From the NCBI RefSeq assembly GCF_011100465.1, contig NZ_CP049740.1, positions 2,162,001 through 2,226,000 on the forward strand: 64,000 bases of DNA, in the 5' to 3' direction. A program made the translations under genes and the position numbers. This DNA is from Jeotgalibaca arthritidis (GTDB taxonomy: Bacteria > Bacillota > Bacilli > Lactobacillales > Aerococcaceae). Numbering within the stretch: position 1 is the first letter of the stretch; the number at the start of each line of letters is the position of its first letter. Below are positions 9,402 to 18,132 of the stretch, piece by piece. Below the pieces are notes generated by a model that had not been told where the DNA came from, did not search any database, and worked only from the letters and a program-made list of their open reading frames with translations.

Positions 9402-9874
9402 TTACAGCAACCGTAAAAGACTCGAGCGGGGTATTAAACCGTGTTACCGGCTTGCTCGCTAAACGTGGATTTAATATTAACAGTATTACTGTAGGTGGAA
9501 CTGAAACAGCCGGTGTGTCTAAAATGACCTTCGAAGTGAACATCACTTCGAGCACCCAATCTGAGCAAGTCATTAAACAGTTGAATAAGCAGATTGATGT
9601 GATTAAGGTCGTTGACATTACCGACCAGCAAATCGTTGCACGCGAACTCGCTTTAATTAAAGTCAGTACGACTCCGACTAACCGTCATGAAATCTATGGT
9701 GTTATTAATCCATTTCGGGCGCGTGTCCTAGATGTCGCTAAAGACTCATTGACCATTGAAGTCACAGGTAAGACAGATAAAGTGGATGCGATCATCGATC
9801 TCTTATCAACCTATGGCATTAAAGAACTTGCACGAACAGGTATCACTGCCTTCCCACGTGGGAAAAATAAATAA
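9389..9874 (+). CDS. ilvN: acetolactate synthase small (regulatory) subunit
   Basis: 161 residues, normal length. The N-terminal ACT domain begins [30 protein letters not shown] (first 20 or so residues shown in part); the C-terminal ALS_ss_C domain follows from about residue 80. It activates the large subunit and confers valine feedback inhibition in known enzymes. It starts inside the end of ilvB (13-base overlap), so translation is coupled. Confidence 0.96.
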   Translation: MRRIVTATVKDSSGVLNRVTGLLAKRGFNINSITVGGTETAGVSKMTFEVNITSSTQSEQVIKQLNKQIDVIKVVDITDQQIVARELALIKVSTTPTNRHEIYGVINPFRARVLDVAKDSLTIEVTGKTDKVDAIIDLLSTYGIKELARTGITAFPRGKNK

Positions 9875-9893
9875 CCGTTAGTTACATTATTAA

Positions 9894-10928
<1,035 letters not shown>

Positions 10929-10968
10929 TCTTTCCTTGGCAAAAACAATTGCTTAGAAAGGATAAACA

Positions 10969-11763
10969 ATGAGTAAACTGATTTCACTAAAGCAAGTGTC
11001 TTGGACAAGACAAGGACATCATATTCTAGAGGATATTAATTGGGAAGTGAATGCAGGTGAACATTGGGCTGTTCTGGGGTTGAATGGATCTGGTAAAACG
11101 TCTATTTTAAATATTGTGACGGGTTACCATTTCCCTACTTCTGGACAGGTTCAAGTACTTGATACAACATTTGGGGAAGCTAGTATTCCTAAAATGCGGG
11201 AACGAATAGGCTTTATGAGTAGTTCTTTAGAAAAGTTTGGCTCTACCTTTAATAAACAAGCCGTTAAAAATATTATCTTAAGTGGTAAATTTTCATCAAT
11301 TGGTGTTTATAGTAACCAAGTCATTTCTAAAGAAGACCATGATCGTGCTGATGAGATTTTAAGTCGATTACGAATCGCCTATTTACGAGAACAACCATAC
11401 CGCCACCTATCACAAGGTGAAAAACGGCGGGTTCTCATTGGTCGGGCATTGATGAACCAGCCTGATCTCTTAATTATGGATGAGCCTTGTTCGGGGCTAG
11501 ATTTATTATCCCGCGAAGAAGTATTAGATATTATGGATGCCATCACAACCGATCAGTGTCATCTGGTTTATGTCACCCATTATATTGAGGAAATTACAGA
11601 TGTCATTACCCATGTCTTGCTCGTAAAAGACGGAAAAATTGTTGGAAAAGGCAAGAAAGAAGACTTGTTAACCGATGAATGGTTAAGTGAGACCTATAAA
11701 ATTCCTGTCCGAGTACGATGGGAAAATGATCGACCATGGATTACCATTGATCGAAAAAAATAG
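10969..11763 (+). CDS. ABC ATP-binding protein (YlmA-like), no permease nearby
   Basis: 264 residues with Walker A GLNGSGKTS, signature LSQGEKRRVLIGRAL, Walker B LLIMDEPCSGLD and switch His in VTHYIEE. The fold resembles the single-domain YlmA/ModF-like ATPases, which are not clearly tied to a transporter. It lies 40 bases after ilvC and ends just before the ilvA leader peptide, so it is embedded in the ilv transcription unit. As I recall, an ABC-like gene is also found within the lactococcal leu-ilv cluster. Role unknown; no transmembrane partner is in the window. Confidence 0.85.
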   Translation: MSKLISLKQVSWTRQGHHILEDINWEVNAGEHWAVLGLNGSGKTSILNIVTGYHFPTSGQVQVLDTTFGEASIPKMRERIGFMSSSLEKFGSTFNKQAVKNIILSGKFSSIGVYSNQVISKEDHDRADEILSRLRIAYLREQPYRHLSQGEKRRVLIGRALMNQPDLLIMDEPCSGLDLLSREEVLDIMDAITTDQCHLVYVTHYIEEITDVITHVLLVKDGKIVGKGKKEDLLTDEWLSETYKIPVRVRWENDRPWITIDRKK

Positions 11764-11779
11764 AAATGAGGAGATAACA

Positions 11780-11839
11780 ATGACAGTGACCACTTTAACA
11801 GTAATGCAAACACCCCTTATTATTAGCATAATTAGATAG
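11780..11839 (+). CDS. ilvA leader peptide (MTVTTLTVMQTPLIISIIR)
   Basis: A 19-codon frame with GAGGAG nine bases upstream. It contains four Ile, two Leu and two Val, ending PLIISIIR, close to the ISVIR end of the ilvB leader. Four Thr codons near the start are notable because ilvA consumes threonine. The stop codon TAG is followed directly by attenuator segment 1. Confidence 0.85.
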   Translation: MTVTTLTVMQTPLIISIIR

Positions 11840-12015
11840 TGTTTGTGTCTGAACGTTAGATACAAACACGTTAAAACGAAAGTTTGTATCTATGAGGTGC
11901 TAATCATTGTTATGCCCAAGTAGATGCCAAAATCTAATTGGGTATGCTCGCTTATTTTTGTGACCAGCTAAGAAGACCTAGTTAGATTTCATTGCGAAAC
12001 TAATGAGGTCTTTTT
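11839..12015 (+). promoter_or_regulatory. seven-segment leader-peptide attenuator before ilvA
   Basis: The same order as before ilvB. Segment 1 (11839-11850) pairs 12 bp with 2 (11858-11869). Segment 2 pairs 10 bp perfectly with 3 (11882-11891). 3:4 is ATCTA plus GGTG with TAGAT plus TGCC, which is weak. 4:5 is CCCAAGTAGAT with ATCTAATTGGG. 5:6 is AAATCTAATTGGGT with ACCTAGTTAGATTT. 6:7 is AGACCTAGTTAGATTTC (11974-11990) with GAAACTAATGAGGTCT (11996-12011), then a T run. Shared blocks with the ilvB leader include GTATCTATGAGGTGCTAAT. No promoter is evident directly upstream, so this may tune readthrough from ilvBNC. Confidence 0.83.
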
Positions 12016-12045
12016 ATATTTAAATAGAGAAGGAGAAGTCATCAT

Positions 12046-13068
12046 ATGGAAAATCAATTAACATTAGAAATGGTTCAAGATGCTTGGGACTATTTAAGAA
12101 AAGAATATGTGACCCATAATACGCCAATGGTAACCTCAAGTATGACCGATGATCGAGTCAATCGTCATGTCCATTTTAAAATGGAGAACCAACAGAAAAC
12201 AGGCTCTTTTAAATTAAGAGGTGCTAGCTATAAAATTCATAAGCTAACAGCTGAAGAGTTAGAAAAAGGCGTGATTAGTTCAAGTGCTGGTAACCATGCA
12301 CAAGGTGTTGCGATGGCAGCTTACCGCTTAGGCGTGCAAGCTTCGATTTTTATGCCTAAGACAACCCCACAAGCAAAAATTAATGCGGCTACTGGATACG
12401 GTGCAGAAGTGATTTTGGTGGGTGATAGTTATCAAGAAGCAGGCGATGCTGCACAAAAATATTATGAAGAAAATGACGTGACTTATGTGCATCCGTATGA
12501 TGACTACTATATTATGGCAGGACAAGGAACAATTGCTTTAGAAATGCTTGAACAAGAACCAGACTTGGATATCATTATCTGTCCAGTTGGCGGCGGCGGT
12601 TTAATTAGTGGTGTCTCACTGGCAGCCAAATCCATTAAGCCAAGTATAAAAGTGATCGGTGTCGAAGCTGCAGAAGCTGCATCCATGTATCATGCCTTTA
12701 AAACAGGCGAAATTAAACGTTTAGATACGGTTGATACGATTGCTGAAGGGATTGCTGTTAAGGAACCTGGTGAAAAAACTTATGCTGTTACTAAGCAATA
12801 CGTTGATGATATTGTAACGGTGACAGAAGAAGAAATTGCCGATGCTATTTTATGGATGTTAGAGCGAAACAAAACCCTTGTTGAGGGAGCTGGAGCAGCG
12901 TCATTAGCTGCTTTATTAGCACACAATGACCGTTTACCAGAAGGAAAAAATGTCGGCTTAATTGTTTCAGGTGGCAATATCGATCTAGGTTCTATGCCAA
13001 TGATCCAAGGTGTCGCTCGTGGTCTAAAGAAAGCTGTTCAAGTAAAGAGCCGTACAGGCGAAAGATAG
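12046..13068 (+). CDS. ilvA: threonine dehydratase (short form, no ACT domain)
   Basis: 340 residues. The PLP-lysine motif is ENQQKTGSFKLRGA (Lys in SFKLRGA) and the phosphate-binding glycine loop is PVGGGGLISG. It deaminates threonine to 2-ketobutyrate, the entry to isoleucine synthesis. The protein ends at MIQGVARGLKKAVQVKSRTGER without the C-terminal regulatory ACT-like domain of classic IlvA (about 400-500 residues), so isoleucine feedback inhibition may be absent. Its own leader attenuator and neighbouring ridA support a biosynthetic role, although TdcB-like catabolic enzymes have the same length. Confidence 0.92.
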   Translation: MENQLTLEMVQDAWDYLRKEYVTHNTPMVTSSMTDDRVNRHVHFKMENQQKTGSFKLRGASYKIHKLTAEELEKGVISSSAGNHAQGVAMAAYRLGVQASIFMPKTTPQAKINAATGYGAEVILVGDSYQEAGDAAQKYYEENDVTYVHPYDDYYIMAGQGTIALEMLEQEPDLDIIICPVGGGGLISGVSLAAKSIKPSIKVIGVEAAEAASMYHAFKTGEIKRLDTVDTIAEGIAVKEPGEKTYAVTKQYVDDIVTVTEEEIADAILWMLERNKTLVEGAGAASLAALLAHNDRLPEGKNVGLIVSGGNIDLGSMPMIQGVARGLKKAVQVKSRTGER

Positions 13069-13080
13069 GAGAAGAAAAAT

Positions 13081-13455
13081 ATGCATAAGTTAGAATCAAA
13101 TCGTGCTCCTGAAGCACTCGGGCCATACTCCCAAGCAATTGTGACCGGCGATTTAGTCTTTTTATCTGGACAACTCGGTATCAATAGAGAGAAGGGTGGG
13201 CTAGAAGAAGGGGCTGAAGCCCAAACGCGACAAGCCTTTAAAAATATTCAAGCTGTTTTAGCAGAAGCAGAGCTAAACTTAAATCATGTCGTAAAGGTAA
13301 CCGTCTTATTAAAAGACATCGAGGATTTTGCGAAAGTGAACGCTATTTATGCGGAACACTTCAAACAACCTTATCCTGCAAGAAGTGCCTTTGCTGTCAA
13401 AGACTTACCTGCTTCAGCGCTAGTAGAAATTGAAGTTATCGCCAGCATTAAATAA
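13081..13455 (+). CDS. ridA: RidA family enamine/imine deaminase
   Basis: 124 residues, the standard RidA/YjgF size. It has the substrate-site segments GPYSQAIVTGDLVFLSGQLG and PARSAFAVKDLP (Arg binding the carboxylate). RidA hydrolyses the reactive 2-aminocrotonate released by threonine dehydratase. It lies 12 bases downstream of ilvA, which fits that role directly. GGAG precedes ATG 13081. Confidence 0.95.
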   Translation: MHKLESNRAPEALGPYSQAIVTGDLVFLSGQLGINREKGGLEEGAEAQTRQAFKNIQAVLAEAELNLNHVVKVTVLLKDIEDFAKVNAIYAEHFKQPYPARSAFAVKDLPASALVEIEVIASIK

Positions 13456-13539
13456 CAACAAATGAAAACAATTAAGTATAAATAACGTTATTTAAAAACA
13501 ATAAAGGAGCTAGGAAATAACACCAACCCTTTTTTGCGA

Positions 13540-13686
13540 TGCAAGATACAGTCTAAAAAAATCAACTGTATCTTGCATTCAAGAGCCTAAATGTAAGATA
13601 CAGACTGTTTGAAGCGACCTGTATCTTACATTTTAAGATAAAAGTGTGCGATACAGCGCCATTTTTGAAGCTGTATCGCACACTTG
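13540..13686. repeat. tandem palindromes of the GTAAGATACAG type (copy A)
   Basis: Three hairpins in a row. TGCAAGATACAGT pairs with ACTGTATCTTGCA (13540-13577). TGTAAGATACAG pairs with CTGTATCTTACA (13592-13630). AAGTGTGCGATACAGC pairs with GCTGTATCGCACACTT (13642-13686). The link AGAGCCTAA before hairpin two is also found at 58083. The same family recurs at about 58010-58137. No coding potential. Confidence 0.8.
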
Positions 13687-13689
13687 ATT

Positions 13690-13729
13690 AAAAAACAAGG
13701 AGCTGAATTTTTTCAGCTCCTTGTTTTTT
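13690..13729. terminator. bidirectional terminator between ridA and nth
   Basis: AAAAAACAAGGAGCTGA and TCAGCTCCTTGTTTTTT form a long perfect stem around AATTTTT. It overlaps the nth stop codon. Confidence 0.88.
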
Positions 13730-14342
13730 AATCGATATGAATATATTCATCACATTTTGGATTTCTGGGTGAACAAATATTTCTTCCAAAAAAGATAATG
13801 GAATGATGGGCTTGATTCCATAACTCACGAGGCAAGATGCCTGTGACAATCTTCTCTATTTGAAGGGGTGTTGCATTTTGAGGCACGATCTTGTGGTGCT
13901 TGCAAACACGAGAAACATGGGTATCTACTGGGAATGCCGGGATATCGAAACCAACACTTAAAACCACATTAGCTGTTTTGCGGCCAACACCGGCTAATGA
14001 TTCCAATTCAGGTCGTGTATGAGGGATTTCACCGTTAAATTGTTCGACTAATTGATTGGCACATTGATAGATGTGCTTGGCTTTATTACGGTAGAGCCCA
14101 ATCGTCTTGATATAAGGTTCAATTTCCTCTGGTGACGCTATTGCAAAATCCTTGGGTGTCGGAAAACGTTCAAATAATGCGGGTGTGACTTTATTAACCG
14201 CAATGTCAGTTGTTTGAGCGCTTAACAGAACCGCAATAAGTAATTCAAAATTATTACGATAAGTTAAAATTGTTTTAACATCAGGGTAAAGCGCAATAAT
14301 CTGTTCAAGTACATCTCTTGCTTTTTTCTTTGATAATACCAT
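13728..14342 (-). CDS. nth: endonuclease III, lacking two of four Fe-S cysteines
   Basis: 204 residues. The helix-hairpin-helix LAGVGRKTANVVLS carries the catalytic Lys (K122), and VDTHV carries the catalytic Asp (D140). It excises oxidised pyrimidines and nicks abasic sites. Endonuclease III normally ends with C-x6-C-x2-C-x5-C binding a 4Fe-4S cluster. Here C190-x6-C197 is followed by DEYIHID and a stop, so the last two ligands are missing. The stop is natural in frame. The start has AGGTGAT upstream. Activity may persist, but the cluster is probably absent. Confidence 0.92.
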   Translation of the reverse strand: MVLSKKKARDVLEQIIALYPDVKTILTYRNNFELLIAVLLSAQTTDIAVNKVTPALFERFPTPKDFAIASPEEIEPYIKTIGLYRNKAKHIYQCANQLVEQFNGEIPHTRPELESLAGVGRKTANVVLSVGFDIPAFPVDTHVSRVCKHHKIVPQNATPLQIEKIVTGILPRELWNQAHHSIIFFGRNICSPRNPKCDEYIHID

Positions 14343-14598
14343 TTATAATCACCTATATTGTTTTTTGTTGATACTATTATAACATAGCTATTTACAAAAA
14401 ATAAAAGACGTTTTACCTGCAAACAGAAGATGGCAGTATCCGTGGTAGAATGGTTATAGATTTCCAATAAATTAAACGAGTCCCTTGTTAATTCCCTTAT
14501 TAGTGAATCTTTCTAAAAGATTCATTTATAAGGGCATTTTTGTTTATAATTCACTTTAAAGGCGATTTTATGTTATAATGCCCTAAAGAGGTGATTAT

Positions 14599-15267
14599 AT
14601 GGGAAATCAAAGCTTTATTGCCGTTATTGGCGATATAAAGGACTCCAGGCGTTTAGAAAATAGAAATCAGACTCAAGAAACGTTCAAGGGGGTACTTGAC
14701 CATATCAATAATAAGTATCAAGCTAATATTGCGTCAAACTTTATGATTACACTAGGAGATAGCTTTCAAGGGCTCTTGCATCCAGAAGCAGACCTGTTTG
14801 CTATTTTATTTGAACTAGAGTTAGCCATGTCTCCCGTTGACTTCCGTTTTGGAATAGGTGTGGGGCAAATTACGACGACAATTAACCCTACTAACTCTAT
14901 GGAAATGGATGGACCGGCTTATCACTTAGCTAGAGAGATGATTGAACAGATCGAGGACAGTGAACGAAAGCACCATCAGCCAGAAACAAACACTCTGATT
15001 CGTTTACAAAAGGATGGTTCCAATGTTGAAATAGCCTTAAATACTATTCTTTCACTGACGACGGCACTTAAGTCGAAATGGACTGACCGCCAAAAAGAGG
15101 TACTCTATGCCTATGTCAATCAAGCTGAGAATCAGTATCATGCAGCAGAAGCACTAGGTATTGGGCAATCCAGCGTTAATAAAGTCTTAAAAGCGACCAG
15201 TTACTATAACTATAAGAATGCCCTTCAACAAGCAACACGTCTATTAAGGGGGACAATCACATGCTAA
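14599..15267 (+). CDS. SatD family protein
   Basis: 222 residues. The N-terminus (MGNQSFIAVIGDIKDSRRL) and the end, which looks like a helix-turn-helix (AAEALGIGQSSVNKVLKATSY), match the SatD family named from the Streptococcus mutans secretion and acid tolerance locus. Function is not firmly known. TATAAT at 14574-14579 is very near the start, so the transcript leader would be only about 13 bases, just enough for GAGGTG. It overlaps the next gene by seven bases, as in other satD pairs. Confidence 0.8.
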   Translation: MGNQSFIAVIGDIKDSRRLENRNQTQETFKGVLDHINNKYQANIASNFMITLGDSFQGLLHPEADLFAILFELELAMSPVDFRFGIGVGQITTTINPTNSMEMDGPAYHLAREMIEQIEDSERKHHQPETNTLIRLQKDGSNVEIALNTILSLTTALKSKWTDRQKEVLYAYVNQAENQYHAAEALGIGQSSVNKVLKATSYYNYKNALQQATRLLRGTITC

Positions 15268-16010
15268 AAGATGTCTTCCTACTCTTATTAATGGGTCATT
15301 TTTTAGGAGATTTTTATTTCCAATCCCATGCGATAGCCAAAACAAAAGATAAAGACAAAGGCGCATTATTCACCCATTGCAGCATTTACGCTCTCACGAT
15401 GTTTCTGGTAGCAATACCGTTATTCAGTTGGTCAATGCTAGTGACTGTCTTTCTACTAGCGATCGCTCACTTAGTCATTGACTCCGTTAAACACAGGATG
15501 AGTCGTCGCCGACTGACAACCTATCAAAAAGAAGCCCGCTTATTTGTTATTGATCAAATGCTCCATCTCGGTTGTATCGTTCTAGCAGTTATTGGACTCA
15601 GTTTTATCCAGGAGCCATTTGAGTATCTGCCTATCTTAACGCGCTTTTTTAGTCAGTTAGCGATTCAACCGACTGAGCTTTTAGCTTGGGTGGTTATGCT
15701 GCTCTTTATTATGCAACCAGCTAGTATTACCATTAAAAAAGTTTTATATGTTTATCGACCGATTCCGGATACAAGTGAAGATGACGAGGGCGTACCGAAT
15801 GCCGGCTCCTTAATTGGGATATTTGAACGTTTATTTATCTTTTTGATGCTATCGGTGAGTCAGTACACCGCAATTGGCTTTATTTTAACGGCTAAATCAA
15901 TTGCTCGATACAATAAAATTTCTGAAAGCCCACAATTTGCGGAGTATTACCTATTGGGGACACTACTTAGCAGTTTACTTGTGGTCATAGGCTATCTTTT
16001 AATTTTTTAA
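15261..16010 (+). CDS. DUF3307 membrane protein (SatE-like neighbour)
   Basis: 249 residues, strongly hydrophobic with about six membrane segments. The N-terminus contains LLMGHFLGDFYFQSHAIAKTK and HLVIDSVKHRM, typical of DUF3307 proteins with conserved His/Asp in membrane helices. Biochemical function unknown. It overlaps SatD by seven bases, so the two are translationally coupled and probably act together. Confidence 0.8.
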   Translation: MLKDVFLLLLMGHFLGDFYFQSHAIAKTKDKDKGALFTHCSIYALTMFLVAIPLFSWSMLVTVFLLAIAHLVIDSVKHRMSRRRLTTYQKEARLFVIDQMLHLGCIVLAVIGLSFIQEPFEYLPILTRFFSQLAIQPTELLAWVVMLLFIMQPASITIKKVLYVYRPIPDTSEDDEGVPNAGSLIGIFERLFIFLMLSVSQYTAIGFILTAKSIARYNKISESPQFAEYYLLGTLLSSLLVVIGYLLIF

Positions 16011-16076
16011 TTGCCAATAATACTCGCTTAAATAAAGTGACTAGCGTTATAATAGAAAAAGATAAAGGAGTGTGGA

Positions 16077-17108
16077 ATGATGTTTGAAAAAGAAACGACA
16101 GTCTCCTTTTTAAAAGAGTTGCTGTCTATTAATAGCCCAACTGGCTATACTAAAAACGCTATTGATTTTCTAAGAGAGCGTATTGAAGCATTGGGATATG
16201 AAACAAAGACAACACCAAAAGGGAATTTACTCGTTGAAGTAGCAGGTAAGGATACGTCAGTAACGCGTGGACTAAGTGGTCATGTGGATACATTAGGGCT
16301 AATGGTTCGTTCAATCAATAGTGATGGGACTTTAGCACTAACCAAACTAGGCGGACCACTAACGCCAACATTAGACGGTGAGTACTGTGATATTATGACG
16401 CGTTCAGGCAAGGTTTATAGTGGAACGATTCTATCAAATACACCATCTATCCATGTTTTCCCAGATGCAGCAACAAAAGCAAGAGACGTTGATAATTTGG
16501 TAGTTAAGATTGATGAACGTGTTAAAACAAAAGAAGACGTTCAAAACCTTGGCATTCAAAACGGTGATATTGTTGCTTATGATCCTAAAGTAGTTGTTAC
16601 TGAATCTGGATTTGTAAAATCACGTTTCCTAGATGATAAAGCATCAGTTGCCTTATTAGTGAGTTTATTAAAACAAATCAAAGACAAGACTATTACTCCA
16701 GCGACAAATCTAACGTTTATTTTCTCAACTTATGAGGAAGTTGGGCATGGTGCGTCCTTTATTCCTGAAAATATTACGGAACTATTGGCAGTCGATATGG
16801 GTTGTATTGGATTAGATTTAGCATGTAGCGAATACGATGTCTCTATCTGTGCGAAAGATTCATCTGGTCCTTATGACTATGAACTAACGACTCATTTAAT
16901 TAACCTTGCTCAGAAAAATGAACTTAGCTATGCGGTTGATATTTATCCTATGTACGGCAGTGATGCATCAGCAGCACTAAGAGGCGGGGCTAATATTAGA
17001 GCAGCGTTAATTGGGCCTGGTGTGGCAAGTAGTCATGGTATGGAGCGGACGCACGTGGATGCTTTAGAAAATACCTTTAACTTATTAGTCGCTTACATCC
17101 AAAACTAA
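16077..17108 (+). CDS. M42 family metallopeptidase (FrvX/glutamyl aminopeptidase-like)
   Basis: 343 residues. Metal-site motifs are visible in order: GLSGHVDTLGLMV (His, Asp), SRFLDDKASVALLV (Asp), STYEEVGHGA (catalytic Glu-Glu), VDMG (Asp) and SSHGMERTH (final His). Cytoplasmic M42 enzymes are large oligomeric aminopeptidases that finish peptide breakdown. ATG 16077 has AAAGGAG upstream; a second ATG follows at once. TATAAT at 16048-16053 gives a likely own promoter. Confidence 0.93.
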   Translation: MMFEKETTVSFLKELLSINSPTGYTKNAIDFLRERIEALGYETKTTPKGNLLVEVAGKDTSVTRGLSGHVDTLGLMVRSINSDGTLALTKLGGPLTPTLDGEYCDIMTRSGKVYSGTILSNTPSIHVFPDAATKARDVDNLVVKIDERVKTKEDVQNLGIQNGDIVAYDPKVVVTESGFVKSRFLDDKASVALLVSLLKQIKDKTITPATNLTFIFSTYEEVGHGASFIPENITELLAVDMGCIGLDLACSEYDVSICAKDSSGPYDYELTTHLINLAQKNELSYAVDIYPMYGSDASAALRGGANIRAALIGPGVASSHGMERTHVDALENTFNLLVAYIQN

Positions 17109-17112
17109 AGAA

Positions 17113-17146
17113 AAAACCGTCAGACATTAAGCCTGGCGGTTTTTTT
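17113..17146 (+). terminator. intrinsic terminator
   Basis: AAACCGTCAG and CTGGCGGTTT form a stem followed by T residues. It overlaps the 3' end of the converging KDG permease gene. Confidence 0.85.
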
Positions 17147-18065
17147 GCGTATAACCAATAAATAATGGGGTGAAAATGGAGGTAATGATGGATGCAAGTA
17201 GAATCTGTGAGTTGGCTGCTGTTACTTCAGCTTGTAAATGAGGGAAAACCTCGACAATCGTTGGCGCAACCACAGTTGATATGCCGGCAACTGTCATCAT
17301 TGCTAGAGCAGAAATCCCGTCTTTTTTTAATATAAAACGGTCGACTAGATAGAGAGATGACATGATCACTATAAATATTAGTGTCAGTAGCAGACCTGGT
17401 AAGCCTGCAGATAAGGCATCTTTTAGATTCATCGATTGACCCAAATTCCAACCTAAAAAGGGCAGTAATGCCCCAACAAGTGGATCAAATAGTTTCCCAA
17501 TAGTTGGGTCTAAGTTTCCTAAGGTAATTCCAATGAAGAATGGTAAGAGTGCTGAAACAATCGGCATCCAATTTAACTCCGTTAAACTAGCATTCGAATA
17601 AAAGAGCATGAAGACAATAAGGGGCAGCATCGGGAGTGTCACAGCTGCAGATAGACCCATAATTGCTGAATCTTCTTTATAACCGTAGTTGTCTAAAATA
17701 GACACTTGGACAGCGGGGTTTAAACTGAACATAGCCCCGACAAAGGCTATTGAAGAAACACCCAAAAATCCATCTGTACCAAATACAGCTAAAAAGGCAA
17801 AAGACAAGATAAGTGCAATTATAACTTTGGTTAATAGTAAAACGCCTTGGTGCTTGAGTAGTCGTTTAAGTACTTTAATATTAATGCGTGTTCCAGTAGA
17901 AAATGATAATACGGCTGAAATAAACCCAGTTCCAGAGCTTGTTAGCAACGACTCAGTTAATCCTCCAATATGAAACAAATTCGGCCAAAAAGTGAAAAGT
18001 ATCATACTCACAATCAGTGGGACTAAAAACGTTCCAGCTGGTATTTTATTTACGGCTTTTAACAT
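17127..18065 (-). CDS. 2-keto-3-deoxygluconate permease family transporter
   Basis: 312 residues with about ten hydrophobic segments. The opening VNKIPAGTFLVPLIVS and internal GTRINIKVLKRLLKHQGVLLLTK, FVGAMFSLNPAVQVS and TVAGISTVVAPTIVE match the KdgT family of proton-linked uptake of 2-keto-3-deoxygluconate. No pectin or uronate catabolism genes are nearby, so the physiological substrate is uncertain. GTAGGATG lies upstream of ATG 18065. Confidence 0.88.
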   Translation of the reverse strand: MLKAVNKIPAGTFLVPLIVSMILFTFWPNLFHIGGLTESLLTSSGTGFISAVLSFSTGTRINIKVLKRLLKHQGVLLLTKVIIALILSFAFLAVFGTDGFLGVSSIAFVGAMFSLNPAVQVSILDNYGYKEDSAIMGLSAAVTLPMLPLIVFMLFYSNASLTELNWMPIVSALLPFFIGITLGNLDPTIGKLFDPLVGALLPFLGWNLGQSMNLKDALSAGLPGLLLTLIFIVIMSSLYLVDRFILKKDGISALAMMTVAGISTVVAPTIVEVFPHLQAEVTAANSQILLASIITSIFTPLFIGYTQKNRQA

Positions 18066-18132
18066 TTAATATCATCCTACCCATAAAAAAGCTCATCTCA
18101 TTCTATTATACGCCTTAAGAAGAATGATTTCA

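Noticed and set aside
13540-13686. Possible CRISPR array from repeated GATACAG units
   Set aside because: The units are palindromes of changing sequence with short loops, not identical repeats with unique spacers, and there are no cas genes.
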